From Citrobacter sp. (GTDB lineage: Bacteria; Pseudomonadota; Gammaproteobacteria; Enterobacterales; Enterobacteriaceae), in assembly GCA_019415335.1 (NCBI GenBank), contig DXKH01000067.1, positions 1-30,194 of the forward strand: 30,194 nt of DNA, read 5' to 3'. Both the position numbers and the translations under genes were made by a program. Shown one piece after another: positions 16,572-24,775 of the stretch; within the stretch, counting starts at the first letter, position 1, and each line of letters begins with the position of its first letter. The notes beneath the pieces are model-generated. The model saw nothing but the letters and a program-made list of their open reading frames with translations, was not told the origin of the DNA and did not search any database.

Positions 16572-17782
16572 TACCAACTCCTTTTTCCGCCGACAATAAG
16601 CCCCTGGCAAGGCTGATGCCCAAACCAGTAAGCCAGTTCACGTGGATGATTAAGATCCCAGACCGCCATATCCGCCCGTAATCCCGGTGCAAGTTCACCC
16701 CGGTCAATAAGTCCAAGTGCCTTTGCCGCATTACGCGTAACGCCCTGAACGGCTTCCAGCGGCGTCATGCGAAACAGCGTACAGGCCATATTGATCATCA
16801 ATGGCAATGACATATTGGGAGACGTTCCGGGATTATGGTCCGTGGAGATAGCAATCGGCACACCTGCGGCCCGCAGAGCGACAATCGGCGGCAGATGGGT
16901 TTCGCGCAGGAAGTAATAAGCACCGGGAAGCAAAACCGCCACTGTTCCAGCCGCTTTCATGGCGGCGATCCCCGACTCGCTCAGGTACTCCAGATGATCG
17001 CAGGAGAGTGCAGAAAACGCCGCTGCCAGCGCCGCGCCTTGCTGGTCAGAAAGCTGTTCGGCATGCAGTTTTACAGGTAATCCATAGCTTTGCGCTTTAC
17101 TGAAAACGCGCCGTACCTGCTCTGGAGTAAAGGCGATGTTTTCACAAAAAGCATCAACTGCATCAATCAGCCCCTGTTCATGCAACACGCACATCCAGTC
17201 GCAAAGCGCCGTAATGTAATCATCACTGCGCCCGGCAAACTCTGGCGGCAGGCTGTGCGCCCCGAGAAACGTAGACTGAATATGTAACCCGGTAGATTGC
17301 TGCAAGCGGCGGATCACGCGTAAACAACGCGCTTCATCTTCCAGCGTTAAGCCATAACCCGATTTGATTTCCAGCGTACTGACGCCTTCACGCAACCAGT
17401 TTTGTAGTCGCTGCACCGCCAGTTCAAACAGTTGTGTTTCGCTGGCCGCCCGCGTAGCATTGACGGTAGATAAGATCCCGCCGCCCGCTCTGGCGATATC
17501 TTCATAAGCTACGCCTTGCAACCGCATCTCAAACTCGTTCGCCCTCTGGCCGCCATACACCAGATGTGTATGACAATCCACCAGACCGGGTGTCAGCAAC
17601 TTACCCTGCAGGTCGTGTTCCTCTGTAATGTCAGCCGTCAGTTCGCGAGGGATCTGCGTGGCCTTGCCAAGCCAGACAATAGTGTCGCCACGGCTGATTA
17701 ATGCCCCCTTTTCAATCACTCCCCAATCGTTAGCGGAAAGCGTCGCCAGCGTGGTATTTCGCCAGAGCGTTAATGCACTCAT
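16571..17782 (-). CDS. hutI: Imidazolonepropionase
   Basis: This 403-aa amidohydrolase-superfamily metalloenzyme opens the ring of 4-imidazolone-5-propionate to give N-formimino-L-glutamate in the cytosol. Visible metal and catalytic motifs are DCHTHLVYGG (near residue 75), VKLHAEQLS (near 240), SCDHLEYLS (near 265) and STDHNPGT (near 320). The length matches the family (400-407 aa). I place the start at ATG 17782, behind GAGGGG about 10 nt upstream and overlapping the hutD stop (ATGA at 17782-17779). A GTG at 17815 would only extend into hutD. It is the third enzyme of the histidine/urocanate route and sits between hutD and hutG. Confidence 0.95.
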   Translation of the reverse strand: MSALTLWRNTTLATLSANDWGVIEKGALISRGDTIVWLGKATQIPRELTADITEEHDLQGKLLTPGLVDCHTHLVYGGQRANEFEMRLQGVAYEDIARAGGGILSTVNATRAASETQLFELAVQRLQNWLREGVSTLEIKSGYGLTLEDEARCLRVIRRLQQSTGLHIQSTFLGAHSLPPEFAGRSDDYITALCDWMCVLHEQGLIDAVDAFCENIAFTPEQVRRVFSKAQSYGLPVKLHAEQLSDQQGAALAAAFSALSCDHLEYLSESGIAAMKAAGTVAVLLPGAYYFLRETHLPPIVALRAAGVPIAISTDHNPGTSPNMSLPLMINMACTLFRMTPLEAVQGVTRNAAKALGLIDRGELAPGLRADMAVWDLNHPRELAYWFGHQPCQGLIVGGKRSW

Positions 17783-18369
17783 AAGGATTTTTCCCCTCGT
17801 AGATAATAAAGCCACCAGCCCGCCAGCTCACCGACGGAGACTTTCTTCCGTGGTACGAAACGCCAGGGCCTGCCATCAGGTGCAACCAGCCATAACAACA
17901 TATTTGCCGCGACAAACACCCTTTTCTTGCCGCTTATCCACTCCCCTTCACACAGCGTGAACAGGCCCGCTTGCGCAAGTGACGGAGGAAGCCAGTCAAC
18001 GGCACTTTGCACCCGCAACATCCCCGTATCGCCTTCCCGCGCCATAACATTCAGATCGCGAACCCCGCCGCCCAGCAGCTTGCAATCAGGCATAGCTTCT
18101 CCAGGGAAAATTAAGGCGGGATCGTGACGTTGCAGGTTGATGATCGAATCGGCAAACGTTAGCTTCACCCCTTCCCCGTCGAGGATCGCGAGGCCACGAA
18201 CCACGCCAGGCCACGCTGAAAAAGGGCCATCCTGACTGACATTCGCCATACTGATGCGCAACAACCAGTTTTCATCATCGGGCCAGGCAAGCAGCTGTCG
18301 GGTAACCCCCCCGCCGTTGCGCCACGGTTGCAGCGGCTTATCCATTGCAGAAATCAGCATCGGTTCCAT
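17779..18369 (-). CDS. hutD: HutD family protein
   Basis: This 196-aa cupin-like HutD/Ves family protein has the N-terminal PWRNGGGVTRQLLAWPD that is diagnostic for the family, and a conserved WLLRISMANVSQDGPFSAWPGVVR block. HutD occurs in hut operons of pseudomonads and enterobacteria and is thought to set an upper limit on hut expression, perhaps by binding urocanate or formiminoglutamate. It is not an enzyme of the pathway. A second in-frame ATG lies three codons in. The gene is one base from the permease stop (18371-18373) and overlaps hutI by 4 bp, so it is tightly embedded in the operon. Confidence 0.9.
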   Translation of the reverse strand: MEPMLISAMDKPLQPWRNGGGVTRQLLAWPDDENWLLRISMANVSQDGPFSAWPGVVRGLAILDGEGVKLTFADSIINLQRHDPALIFPGEAMPDCKLLGGGVRDLNVMAREGDTGMLRVQSAVDWLPPSLAQAGLFTLCEGEWISGKKRVFVAANMLLWLVAPDGRPWRFVPRKKVSVGELAGWWLYYLRGEKSL

Positions 18370-18370
18370 A

Positions 18371-19780
18371 TTAAGACTCGGGATAAATCGTATAAGCAGG
18401 AACGCAGGTGGTGCGTTTGGCCCACGGGTAATAGATAACGGCGGTAATTAACAAGCCGACAATCCAGGAGATATCCGCCCCATCCATCAGGACAGAAATG
18501 GGTCCCTGATACAGTTTTTGATTCAGGAAGGGGATCTGCACCAACACGCCTACGCCATAGCACGTCAAAGCGGTTTTGTTATACGCGCCATAACGCCCTT
18601 CCGGGGTATAAAGTGCCGGAATATCGGTTTTACCTTGTGAGATGAAGTAGTAGTCGATGAGATTAATGGCGCTCCACGGCACAAATACCGTCAACAGCAG
18701 CAGAACGAAGTTTTTGAAATTATTCAAAAAATCTGCGCTTGCCGCCAGCGCGACGACCATCGACAACAGCACGAACCCTACAACGTAGGCAGCACGAACA
18801 CGCTGTGAAACCTGACTGCGATTATTAAAGGCGCTGACGGTCGCCAGAATCGACATAAAGCCACCGTAGGCATTCAAACAGTTCACCGTCAGTTTGCCGC
18901 AAACAATCACCATATAAATCAGAATAGCGAAGGTGGGTCCGGCTAACTCACCCATAAAACCAACCTGATCCTTCAGGAAGTTAGCACCACAGGCCGCAAC
19001 AAGTACGCCAAACGTCATGGCACATTGCGCACCAAGCGTGGTTCCCAGAAAGGTGGCAAAGAAGATTGATTTTGCTGGCGTATCAGAGGGTAAATAGCGG
19101 GAATAATCAGAGGCGTAAGGGGCAAACGTTAATTGCCATCCGGCAGAGAGAGCAATCGTTAATAAAAAGACCGACAGACTAAATGGCTTTTGACCAAATG
19201 CCGCAGCCACATCGTAGTGACCGCTAAGTTGAGTGGCCAGGTAAATAAACCCCAGAATACTTAATATCCCTGCAACACGGCCAACGACGTGAATAAGTTT
19301 ATAACCGACCAATGCGATCATCGCGGTCAGCATGCCGAAAATAATAATTCCGGTCGATGCCGATTCGAAACCAAATATCCGGTTAATCGCCTGACCGGAT
19401 AATACTGTACCCGTCGCGGCAAATCCAAGGTACATAATAATCACCATCAGTAACGGTAGCGCCGCTCCTTTAACGCCAAAGCGGATACGACTGGAGATCA
19501 TCTGGGGTAATCCCAGCTTTGCCCCCTGCGACGAGTGCAATGCCATTACTGCACCACCAATAATATTACCGATTAATAAACCAATTATTGCTGACATGGC
19601 TTCGGAGCCAAAAATAATCGCTAACGCGCCGTCCACCACAGCGGTAATTTGTAAGTTAGCACTTAGCCATAAAGTAAACTGACTGGATGGCGAGCCGTGG
19701 CGAGCAGACTCAGGAACGGCGTTAATCGTATTTGATTCTAATACTGGCTTTTTACTGCGGATAGGGCTGCTTGATTCCAT
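18371..19780 (-). CDS. NCS1-family purine/cytosine-type permease
   Basis: This 469-aa polytopic inner-membrane protein of the nucleobase:cation symporter-1 (CodB-like) family has about 12 hydrophobic segments and a hydrophilic N-terminus of about 45 residues. Typical blocks are GLLIGNIIGGAVMALHSSQGAKLGLPQMI (TM2 region), APYASDYSRYLP and INLIDYYF. The start at 19780 has AGGAGA 7 nt upstream. An in-frame ATG at 19825 lacks this. It lies between hutU and hutD in one transcription unit, so the cargo is likely an imidazole compound of the pathway such as urocanate or a related product. CodB-like permeases also occur in other hut operons. Substrate identity cannot be read from the sequence. Confidence 0.88.
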   Translation of the reverse strand: MESSSPIRSKKPVLESNTINAVPESARHGSPSSQFTLWLSANLQITAVVDGALAIIFGSEAMSAIIGLLIGNIIGGAVMALHSSQGAKLGLPQMISSRIRFGVKGAALPLLMVIIMYLGFAATGTVLSGQAINRIFGFESASTGIIIFGMLTAMIALVGYKLIHVVGRVAGILSILGFIYLATQLSGHYDVAAAFGQKPFSLSVFLLTIALSAGWQLTFAPYASDYSRYLPSDTPAKSIFFATFLGTTLGAQCAMTFGVLVAACGANFLKDQVGFMGELAGPTFAILIYMVIVCGKLTVNCLNAYGGFMSILATVSAFNNRSQVSQRVRAAYVVGFVLLSMVVALAASADFLNNFKNFVLLLLTVFVPWSAINLIDYYFISQGKTDIPALYTPEGRYGAYNKTALTCYGVGVLVQIPFLNQKLYQGPISVLMDGADISWIVGLLITAVIYYPWAKRTTCVPAYTIYPES

Positions 19781-19884
19781 GAAAAAGTCTCCTGCAAAAT
19801 GAGAGGTCATTTTTTGAAACAGCAATAGAGGGTCGGGAGATATTTCTCTCGACGATGTAAAAATATTTTTTGATAATTATTGTT

Positions 19885-19912
19885 ATACAGGCGAATTATT
19901 CTCCGCCTGTAT
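19885..19912 (-). other. Intergenic hairpin between hutU and the permease gene
   Basis: A 9-bp perfect inverted repeat, ATACAGGCG / CGCCTGTAT, has a 10-nt loop and lies 31 bp after the hutU stop on the transcribed strand. The bases that follow are A/T mixed without a T-run, so a differential-stability or processing hairpin in the polycistronic mRNA is more likely than a terminator. The gap to the permease start is 163 bp. Confidence 0.4.
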
Positions 19913-19943
19913 TAGCGCAAATATTAAATGACGGCGTTAATAT

Positions 19944-21641
19944 TTAGCGAATCATCGGTAATTTCAGACCATAGTTTTTGGCACATTCAATTGCCGCTTC
20001 ATAACCCGCATCCGCATGACGCATAACCCCGGACGCACAGTCATTCACCAGCACACGCGCCAGACGTTTTTCGGCTTCTTCGCTACCATCGGCAACAATA
20101 ACCATCCCGGCGTGTTGTGAATACCCCATCCCGACGCCGCCGCCATGATGCAGGGATACCCACGTTGCTCCCCCTGCAGTGTTGAGCAAACCGTTGAGCA
20201 ACGGCCAGTCAGAAACCGCATCACTGCCATCAAGCATGCTTTCGGTTTCGCGGTTCGGGCTGGCGACAGAACCGGTATCAAGATGATCGCGCCCAATCAC
20301 AATCGGTGCTTTTAGTTCACCGTTGCGCACCATTTCGTTGAATGCCAGCCCCGCCAGGTGACGCTCACCAAGCCCCAGCCAGCAAATACGTGAAGGAAGT
20401 CCCTGGAAGGCAATGCGCTCGCGCGCCATATCCAGCCAGCGATGCGTCAGTACGTTATTGGGGAACAACTCTTTAATTTTGGCATCAGTTTTATAGATAT
20501 CTTCCGGGTCGCCAGACAGCGCCACCCAACGGAATGGACCTTTGCCTTCACAAAACATTGGACGAATATAAGCCGGAACAAAGCCCGGGAAATCAAAGGC
20601 ATTTTGCAGACCTTCGTTGAAGGCCACCTGGCGGATGTTGTTGCCATAATCGACAACCGGGATCCCCATCGCCTGGAAGTCCAGCATCCCCTGAACATGC
20701 GCCACGCAACTCTGCGCCGCTTCTTTTTGCAGTCTGGCGTGCTGTTGTGGATCCTGCTGTGCAGCACGCCATTGTTCTACGCTCCAGCCCATTGGCAGGT
20801 AACCATAGACCAGATCGTGAGCGGAGGTCTGGTCGGTCACCAGATCCGGTTTGATCGATCCCTGATGCGCACGTTTCACCAGCTCAGGAACAATTTCCGC
20901 CGCATTGCCCAGCAGCGCGATAGAAACGGCTTCTTTGCGTTCGGTGTGGTATTTAATCAGCGCCAGTGCATCATCAAGATCTTTCGCTTGTTTATCGACA
21001 TAACGGGTACGCAGACGGAAGTCGATGCTACTTTGCTGGCACTCGATATTTAATGAGCACGCCCCCGCCAGAGTCGCCGCCAGCGGTTGTGCGCCCCCCA
21101 TACCACCGAGCCCCGCGGTCAGGATCCATTTTCCACTCAGCGAATTGTTGTAGTGCTGACGACCCGCTTCAACAAAGGTTTCGAACGTTCCCTGCACAAT
21201 GCCCTGACTACCGATGTAGATCCACGAGCCAGCGGTCATCTGGCCGTACATGAACAGACCTTTACGATCCAGTTCATTGAAATGATCCCAGTTGGCCCAT
21301 TGCGGTACCAGGTTAGAGTTGGCAATCAATACGCGCGGCGCATCGGTATGCGTTTTAAACACGCCTACGGGTTTACCGGACTGAACCAGCAGTGACTCAT
21401 CAGCTTCCAGATTTTTCAGTGATTCAAGGATTTTGTCAAAACACTCCCAGTTACGTGCCGCACGACCAATACCACCATACACCACCAGATGCTGTGGATT
21501 TTCGGCAACGTCGGGATCAAGGTTGTTCTGCAACATCCGGTAGGCTGCTTCAATTTGCCAGTTTTTGCAGTGCAGCTGCGTACCGTGTGGCGCATGGATT
21601 ACACGGCTGGTATCAATACGCGGGTCTGAAGGCTTACTCAT
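19944..21641 (-). CDS. hutU: Urocanate hydratase
   Basis: This 565-aa NAD+-dependent urocanase converts trans-urocanate to 4-imidazolone-5-propionate. Family motifs are [16 protein letters not shown] near the N-terminus, [19 protein letters not shown] in the NAD-binding region, [14 protein letters not shown], and [13 protein letters not shown] with the conserved active-site Cys (C410 in Pseudomonas putida). I place the start at ATG 21641 because AGGAGA (21648-21653) is 6 nt upstream and family N-termini begin about here. A frame open to 21740 is too long. It is the first gene of the minus-strand hut operon, so its promoter must lie in 21642-22410. By these motifs it looks like a normal urocanase rather than a thiourocanate hydratase, though I cannot distinguish the two reliably by eye. 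Confidence 0.96.
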   Translation of the reverse strand: MSKPSDPRIDTSRVIHAPHGTQLHCKNWQIEAAYRMLQNNLDPDVAENPQHLVVYGGIGRAARNWECFDKILESLKNLEADESLLVQSGKPVGVFKTHTDAPRVLIANSNLVPQWANWDHFNELDRKGLFMYGQMTAGSWIYIGSQGIVQGTFETFVEAGRQHYNNSLSGKWILTAGLGGMGGAQPLAATLAGACSLNIECQQSSIDFRLRTRYVDKQAKDLDDALALIKYHTERKEAVSIALLGNAAEIVPELVKRAHQGSIKPDLVTDQTSAHDLVYGYLPMGWSVEQWRAAQQDPQQHARLQKEAAQSCVAHVQGMLDFQAMGIPVVDYGNNIRQVAFNEGLQNAFDFPGFVPAYIRPMFCEGKGPFRWVALSGDPEDIYKTDAKIKELFPNNVLTHRWLDMARERIAFQGLPSRICWLGLGERHLAGLAFNEMVRNGELKAPIVIGRDHLDTGSVASPNRETESMLDGSDAVSDWPLLNGLLNTAGGATWVSLHHGGGVGMGYSQHAGMVIVADGSEEAEKRLARVLVNDCASGVMRHADAGYEAAIECAKNYGLKLPMIR

Positions 21642-21752
21642 GAATCTTCTCCTGTTACTTGATAAAATTAAACGCTGTAATCGGTCAGAAAAAACGAACG
21701 AATGAATATAGAAACGGTTTCTATAATTCCCGTTTATCATTTTGTATTATTA

Positions 21753-21797
21753 ATTCATTTAGTGAATATTGTTTATCGTGGTATATTCACTATGAAT
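21753..21797. promoter_or_regulatory. Dyad/operator-like repeats upstream of hutU
   Basis: TAGTGAATAT (21760-21769) and ATATTCACTA (21783-21792) form a perfect 10-bp inverted repeat with a 13-bp spacer. Each arm is itself part of a smaller dyad: ATTCA-N5-TGAAT at 21753-21767 and ATTCA-N3-TGAAT at 21785-21797. The position, about 110-155 bp upstream of the hutU ATG, suits an activator or repressor site. The binding protein is unknown; the LysR regulator of this cluster is one candidate. Confidence 0.45.
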
Positions 21798-22139
21798 ATA
21801 AATTCAAAACCACCAACGCGTTGTATGCGAATTCAATATGCTTAATTTAACTTGTCGAAAAAGTGATATTGTTGGCAAAATATTTTCTAATTTGAACATA
21901 TGAATATGATGAGATTGCAAGATGTCAGTAATTTAATTATTTAAGAAATGCGTTGATAACGACCAGATATTAGCGTAACAACAGGTGTTCCGACACCACA
22001 CAGTGCGCATAACACAATGATATTTAAAATAAGATCTTCATTATTCGTCATAAAGACATGTTTTATTATCATTAATAATCCATTTGTTTTCATCCCACTT
22101 TTGATAATTAAAAAACGGCAACAATGGATAGTTACCCGA

Positions 22140-22175
22140 CGTAAAAATAGGCGTAAAAATAGGCGTAAAAATAAA
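22140..22175. repeat. 12-bp tandem repeat, three copies
   Basis: The unit CGTAAAAATAGG occurs at 22140-22151 and 22152-22163. A third copy at 22164-22175 ends in AA instead of GG. The array is about 235 bp upstream of the RtcB-like start. It may be a phase-related binding array (one unit is slightly more than one helical turn) or a slippage product. Confidence 0.8.
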
Positions 22176-22410
22176 TCTTAAAATATATCCACTGGAAATT
22201 ATCATTTTTCATATTTTACAATCTGGCGTCGATAACTTACCCCTTTTATAACCCTCCCGTTTGTTAATAGTCTTTTTTATCTTGTATTGATCGTCATTGC
22301 TGCATACACTACGCGCGTTTTCTTTCCCTTTTGCTGGCTGCTGACCGGAAAGACAAAATTACCCTCGCAATACAGGGGGTTGATTAACGTCTATATTTCA
22401 GGACAGCGTT

Positions 22411-23808
22411 ATGCATCATCTTTCAAGGCTTGATAAAGCCTTTCTGCGCAAAGGGATCCAACTTTCCCGCGCCAACAATATTGTTTCATTATCTCGTCCA
22501 TCAGGTGCCAGTGTCCGCGTACTGCTGCCGGACGAACTGCCGCTGGAAGAAAAAGCAGTGACACAACTGCTTGATTTTGCAGAAGTGAAGATACCAGACC
22601 ATCCAGGTTACGTACGCCAGACCTGTGCGACGCCAGATTTTCATCCCGGCAATGGCGTCCCCGTTGGCGCGGTAGTCGCCTCTACGCCGGATTTAGTCAT
22701 TCCTGCGGCCATCGGCACCGATATTTCTTGTGGCATGCGGCTGCTGACGACCGGATTAACACTTGAGCAAGCCGAAGCGAATAAAGACGTCATCGCTCAG
22801 CGGTTAACGCAAGTGCTACTGCAAAATGAGCGCGATGTTCCGTTATCCGCACAGGCGTTCACCGCGCTTTTTGATGACGGACCGGCAGAGTGCATGTCAG
22901 CCTTGCCATCAGCAGGTCTCTGGACACGCACGAATATCCCCCGAATGGTACAAGAGATTGACCGCTGCATTGGGCTTAACGAGCATAACAGTCATTCGCG
23001 TTATGCCCCACCCGCCCTGCTGGTAACGGACCGCCCATTACTCCGCGATCCTTGTCTTGGTACGCCGGGTTCAGGTAATCATTTTATTGAACTTCAGGTG
23101 GTTGATAGCGTGGTTGATCGCCATGTTGCCTGGCAACAAGGGCTGAAAACGGGCGATATTGTGGTGATGATCCACAGTGGATCGCGAGATGTTGGCTTTT
23201 ACGTCGGAAGACGCTGGATGGATCGCGCCCGTGCTGAATGGCCCACCGGACATAAACATCCACAAAGCGGGTTATATGGCCTGGCAGGCGGACTGGCGGA
23301 GGAATATCTACAAGCGATGGGAATGGCGGCGCGTTACGCATGGTTAAATCGCGTGACCATTGCGGAAATGGTTCGCGTATGTTTTGCCGATTTATTTCAT
23401 CAGGATGATTCACATCTGGTGGTGGATGTGCCGCATAACATCATCCTTCGCGAGCATGAAATGAATATTCATCGCAAAGGTGCAACACCGGCACGCGCGG
23501 GCAATCTGGCGTTAATCCCCGGTTCAATGGGCGATTATTCGTGGCTTGCAGTCGGTTGCGGCAACCCGGAGTGGCTGTGGTCTTGCAGTCACGGAGCAGG
23601 ACGCAGCCAGCGTCGGCAGGCCATGCACTCACGCGCGACTGAAGAGTCAACGTTGCCGTGGCAATGCGTCACATTGCGCGAAGAACGGCGTATTGAAGAA
23701 GCGCCAGCGGCTTATAAAGATATTGGTCCGGTTATCGAAGCCCAACAAGAGGCCGGATTAATTCATCCAGCGGTTAGATTCCGACCGTGGTTAACGTTTA
23801 AGGCATAA
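22411..23808 (+). CDS. RtcB-like RNA ligase
   Basis: This 465-aa protein of the RtcB tRNA-splicing/RNA-repair ligase family would use Mn2+ and GTP to join 2',3'-cyclic phosphate or 3'-phosphate ends to 5'-OH ends. Active-site features are all in place: PDFHPGNGVPVGAVVA (75-90), GTDISCG with C107 as metal ligand, LGTPGSGNHF with H224, HSGSR with H255, VPHN with H342, and SCSHGAGR with H394 as the expected guanylylated histidine. It is longer than E. coli RtcB (408 aa) and quite divergent. No rtcA, rtcR or archease gene is nearby. It stands alone between the hut promoter region and the suc terminator, and its stop codon overlaps the A-run that gives the suc terminator its U-tract. Function beyond the family is unknown. 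Confidence 0.88.
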   Translation: MHHLSRLDKAFLRKGIQLSRANNIVSLSRPSGASVRVLLPDELPLEEKAVTQLLDFAEVKIPDHPGYVRQTCATPDFHPGNGVPVGAVVASTPDLVIPAAIGTDISCGMRLLTTGLTLEQAEANKDVIAQRLTQVLLQNERDVPLSAQAFTALFDDGPAECMSALPSAGLWTRTNIPRMVQEIDRCIGLNEHNSHSRYAPPALLVTDRPLLRDPCLGTPGSGNHFIELQVVDSVVDRHVAWQQGLKTGDIVVMIHSGSRDVGFYVGRRWMDRARAEWPTGHKHPQSGLYGLAGGLAEEYLQAMGMAARYAWLNRVTIAEMVRVCFADLFHQDDSHLVVDVPHNIILREHEMNIHRKGATPARAGNLALIPGSMGDYSWLAVGCGNPEWLWSCSHGAGRSQRRQAMHSRATEESTLPWQCVTLREERRIEEAPAAYKDIGPVIEAQQEAGLIHPAVRFRPWLTFKA

Positions 23809-23830
23809 AAAAGGCCATCATATGATGGCC
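23807..23830 (-). terminator. Intrinsic terminator of the suc operon
   Basis: The perfect palindrome GGCCATCATATGATGGCC (23813-23830) is followed on the minus strand by TTTTTT (complement of 23807-23812). It is a canonical Rho-independent terminator about 75 nt past the sucD stop. The A-run overlaps the TAA stop of the convergent RtcB-like gene (23806-23808). Confidence 0.9.
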
Positions 23831-23905
23831 AACCATGTCGAAACCGACAGCCCTTCGCCATTCCTGTAGAGGGAAGCGGCGAGGGCTATTTCTTATTACA
23901 GATAT
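23807..23905 (-). ncRNA. sdhX: Probable SdhX (RybD) sRNA, 3' UTR of the suc operon
   Basis: In E. coli the 3' UTR of the sdh-suc transcript is processed to the Hfq-dependent sRNA SdhX (RybD), which represses ackA among other targets. The segment after the sucD stop here has matching architecture. Read on the minus strand, an unpaired AU-rich leader is followed by a hairpin with arms 23849-23859/23878-23887 (one bulge), a small TGTCG/CGACA hairpin (23836-23849) and the final terminator stem with a U-run. Exact processed ends cannot be read from sequence. Identification rests on synteny and structure, not on an alignment. Confidence 0.65.
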
Positions 23906-24775
23906 TTATTTCAGAACAGTTTTCAGTGCTTCACCGATATCAGCCAGGCTGCGAACGGTTTTCACGCCTGCGGCTTCCAGAGCAGCGAATTTCTCATCCG
24001 CAGTCCCTTTCCCACCGGCAATGATCGCACCCGCGTGGCCCATACGTTTGCCTTTCGGCGCAGTCACACCAGCGATGTAACCCACAACAGGCTTGGTAAC
24101 GTGCTCTTTGATGTACGCAGCCGCTTCTTCTTCAGCGCTACCGCCGATCTCACCGATCATCACGATCGCTTCGGTCTGCGGATCTTTTTCGAACATTTCG
24201 AGGATGTCGATAAAGTTAGAGCCAGGGATCGGGTCGCCGCCGATACCGACGCAGGTTGACTGACCGAAACCATAATCAGTGGTTTGTTTAACCGCTTCAT
24301 AGGTCAGTGTACCGGAACGGGAAACGATACCCACTTTACCTGGTTTGTGAATGTGACCCGGCTGGATACCGATTTTGCATTCCCCCGGGGTGATAACGCC
24401 TGGGCAGTTCGGGCCGATCATACGAACGCCTGCTTCATCCAGTTTCACTTTCACCGTCAGCATATCTAGCGTCGGGATGCCTTCAGTGATGGTGATAATC
24501 AGTTTGATGCCTGCATCAATAGCTTCCAGAATGGAGTCTTTGCAGAACGGTGCTGGTACGTAGATAACAGAAGCGGTAGCGCCAGTAGCAGCAACAGCTT
24601 CACGCACGGTGTTGAACACCGGCAGGCCGAGGTGGGTGGTGCAGCCTTTACCTGGGGTTACGCCGCCAACCATTTTAGTGCCGTATGCAATAGCCTGTTC
24701 TGAGTGGAAAGTCCCCTGGCTACCGGTAAAGCCCTGGCAGATAACCTTGGTGTTTTTATCAATTAAAATGGACAT
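23906..24775 (-). CDS. sucD: Succinyl-CoA synthetase (ADP-forming) alpha subunit
   Basis: This 289-aa alpha subunit of succinate-CoA ligase acts in the TCA-cycle step converting succinyl-CoA to succinate with ATP formation. The CoA-binding Rossmann domain ([14 protein letters not shown], residues 15-28) is at the N-terminus. The phosphorylated histidine is H247, in [10 protein letters not shown]. The ATG shares a base with the sucC stop (TAATG), so it is translationally coupled. It is the last gene of the suc operon, followed by the SdhX-like 3' UTR. Sequence and length agree with E. coli. Confidence 0.98.
   Translation of the reverse strand: MSILIDKNTKVICQGFTGSQGTFHSEQAIAYGTKMVGGVTPGKGCTTHLGLPVFNTVREAVAATGATASVIYVPAPFCKDSILEAIDAGIKLIITITEGIPTLDMLTVKVKLDEAGVRMIGPNCPGVITPGECKIGIQPGHIHKPGKVGIVSRSGTLTYEAVKQTTDYGFGQSTCVGIGGDPIPGSNFIDILEMFEKDPQTEAIVMIGEIGGSAEEEAAAYIKEHVTKPVVGYIAGVTAPKGKRMGHAGAIIAGGKGTADEKFAALEAAGVKTVRSLADIGEALKTVLK

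Larger units (their letters stand above)
21642..22410. other. Divergent promoter region between hutU and the RtcB-like gene
   Basis: This 769-bp AT-rich region contains no supported gene and must hold the promoters of both divergent units. It contains a perfect 10-bp dyad at 21760-21792, several TGAATAT copies (21703, 21764, 21794, 21901), a short GGTGT-N4-ACACC hairpin at 21984-21997, and a three-copy 12-bp tandem repeat at 22140-22175. I see no sigma54-type -24/-12 pair upstream of the RtcB-like gene. Confidence 0.5.

Noticed and set aside
22140..22175. CRISPR-like array
   Set aside because: The units are contiguous 12-mers without spacers and no cas genes are present.
22260..22410. Sigma54 (-24/-12) promoter for the RtcB-like gene, as in rtcBA of K-12
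   Set aside because: No TGGCAC-N5-TTGC-type pair with correct spacing was found, and no rtcR neighbour is present.
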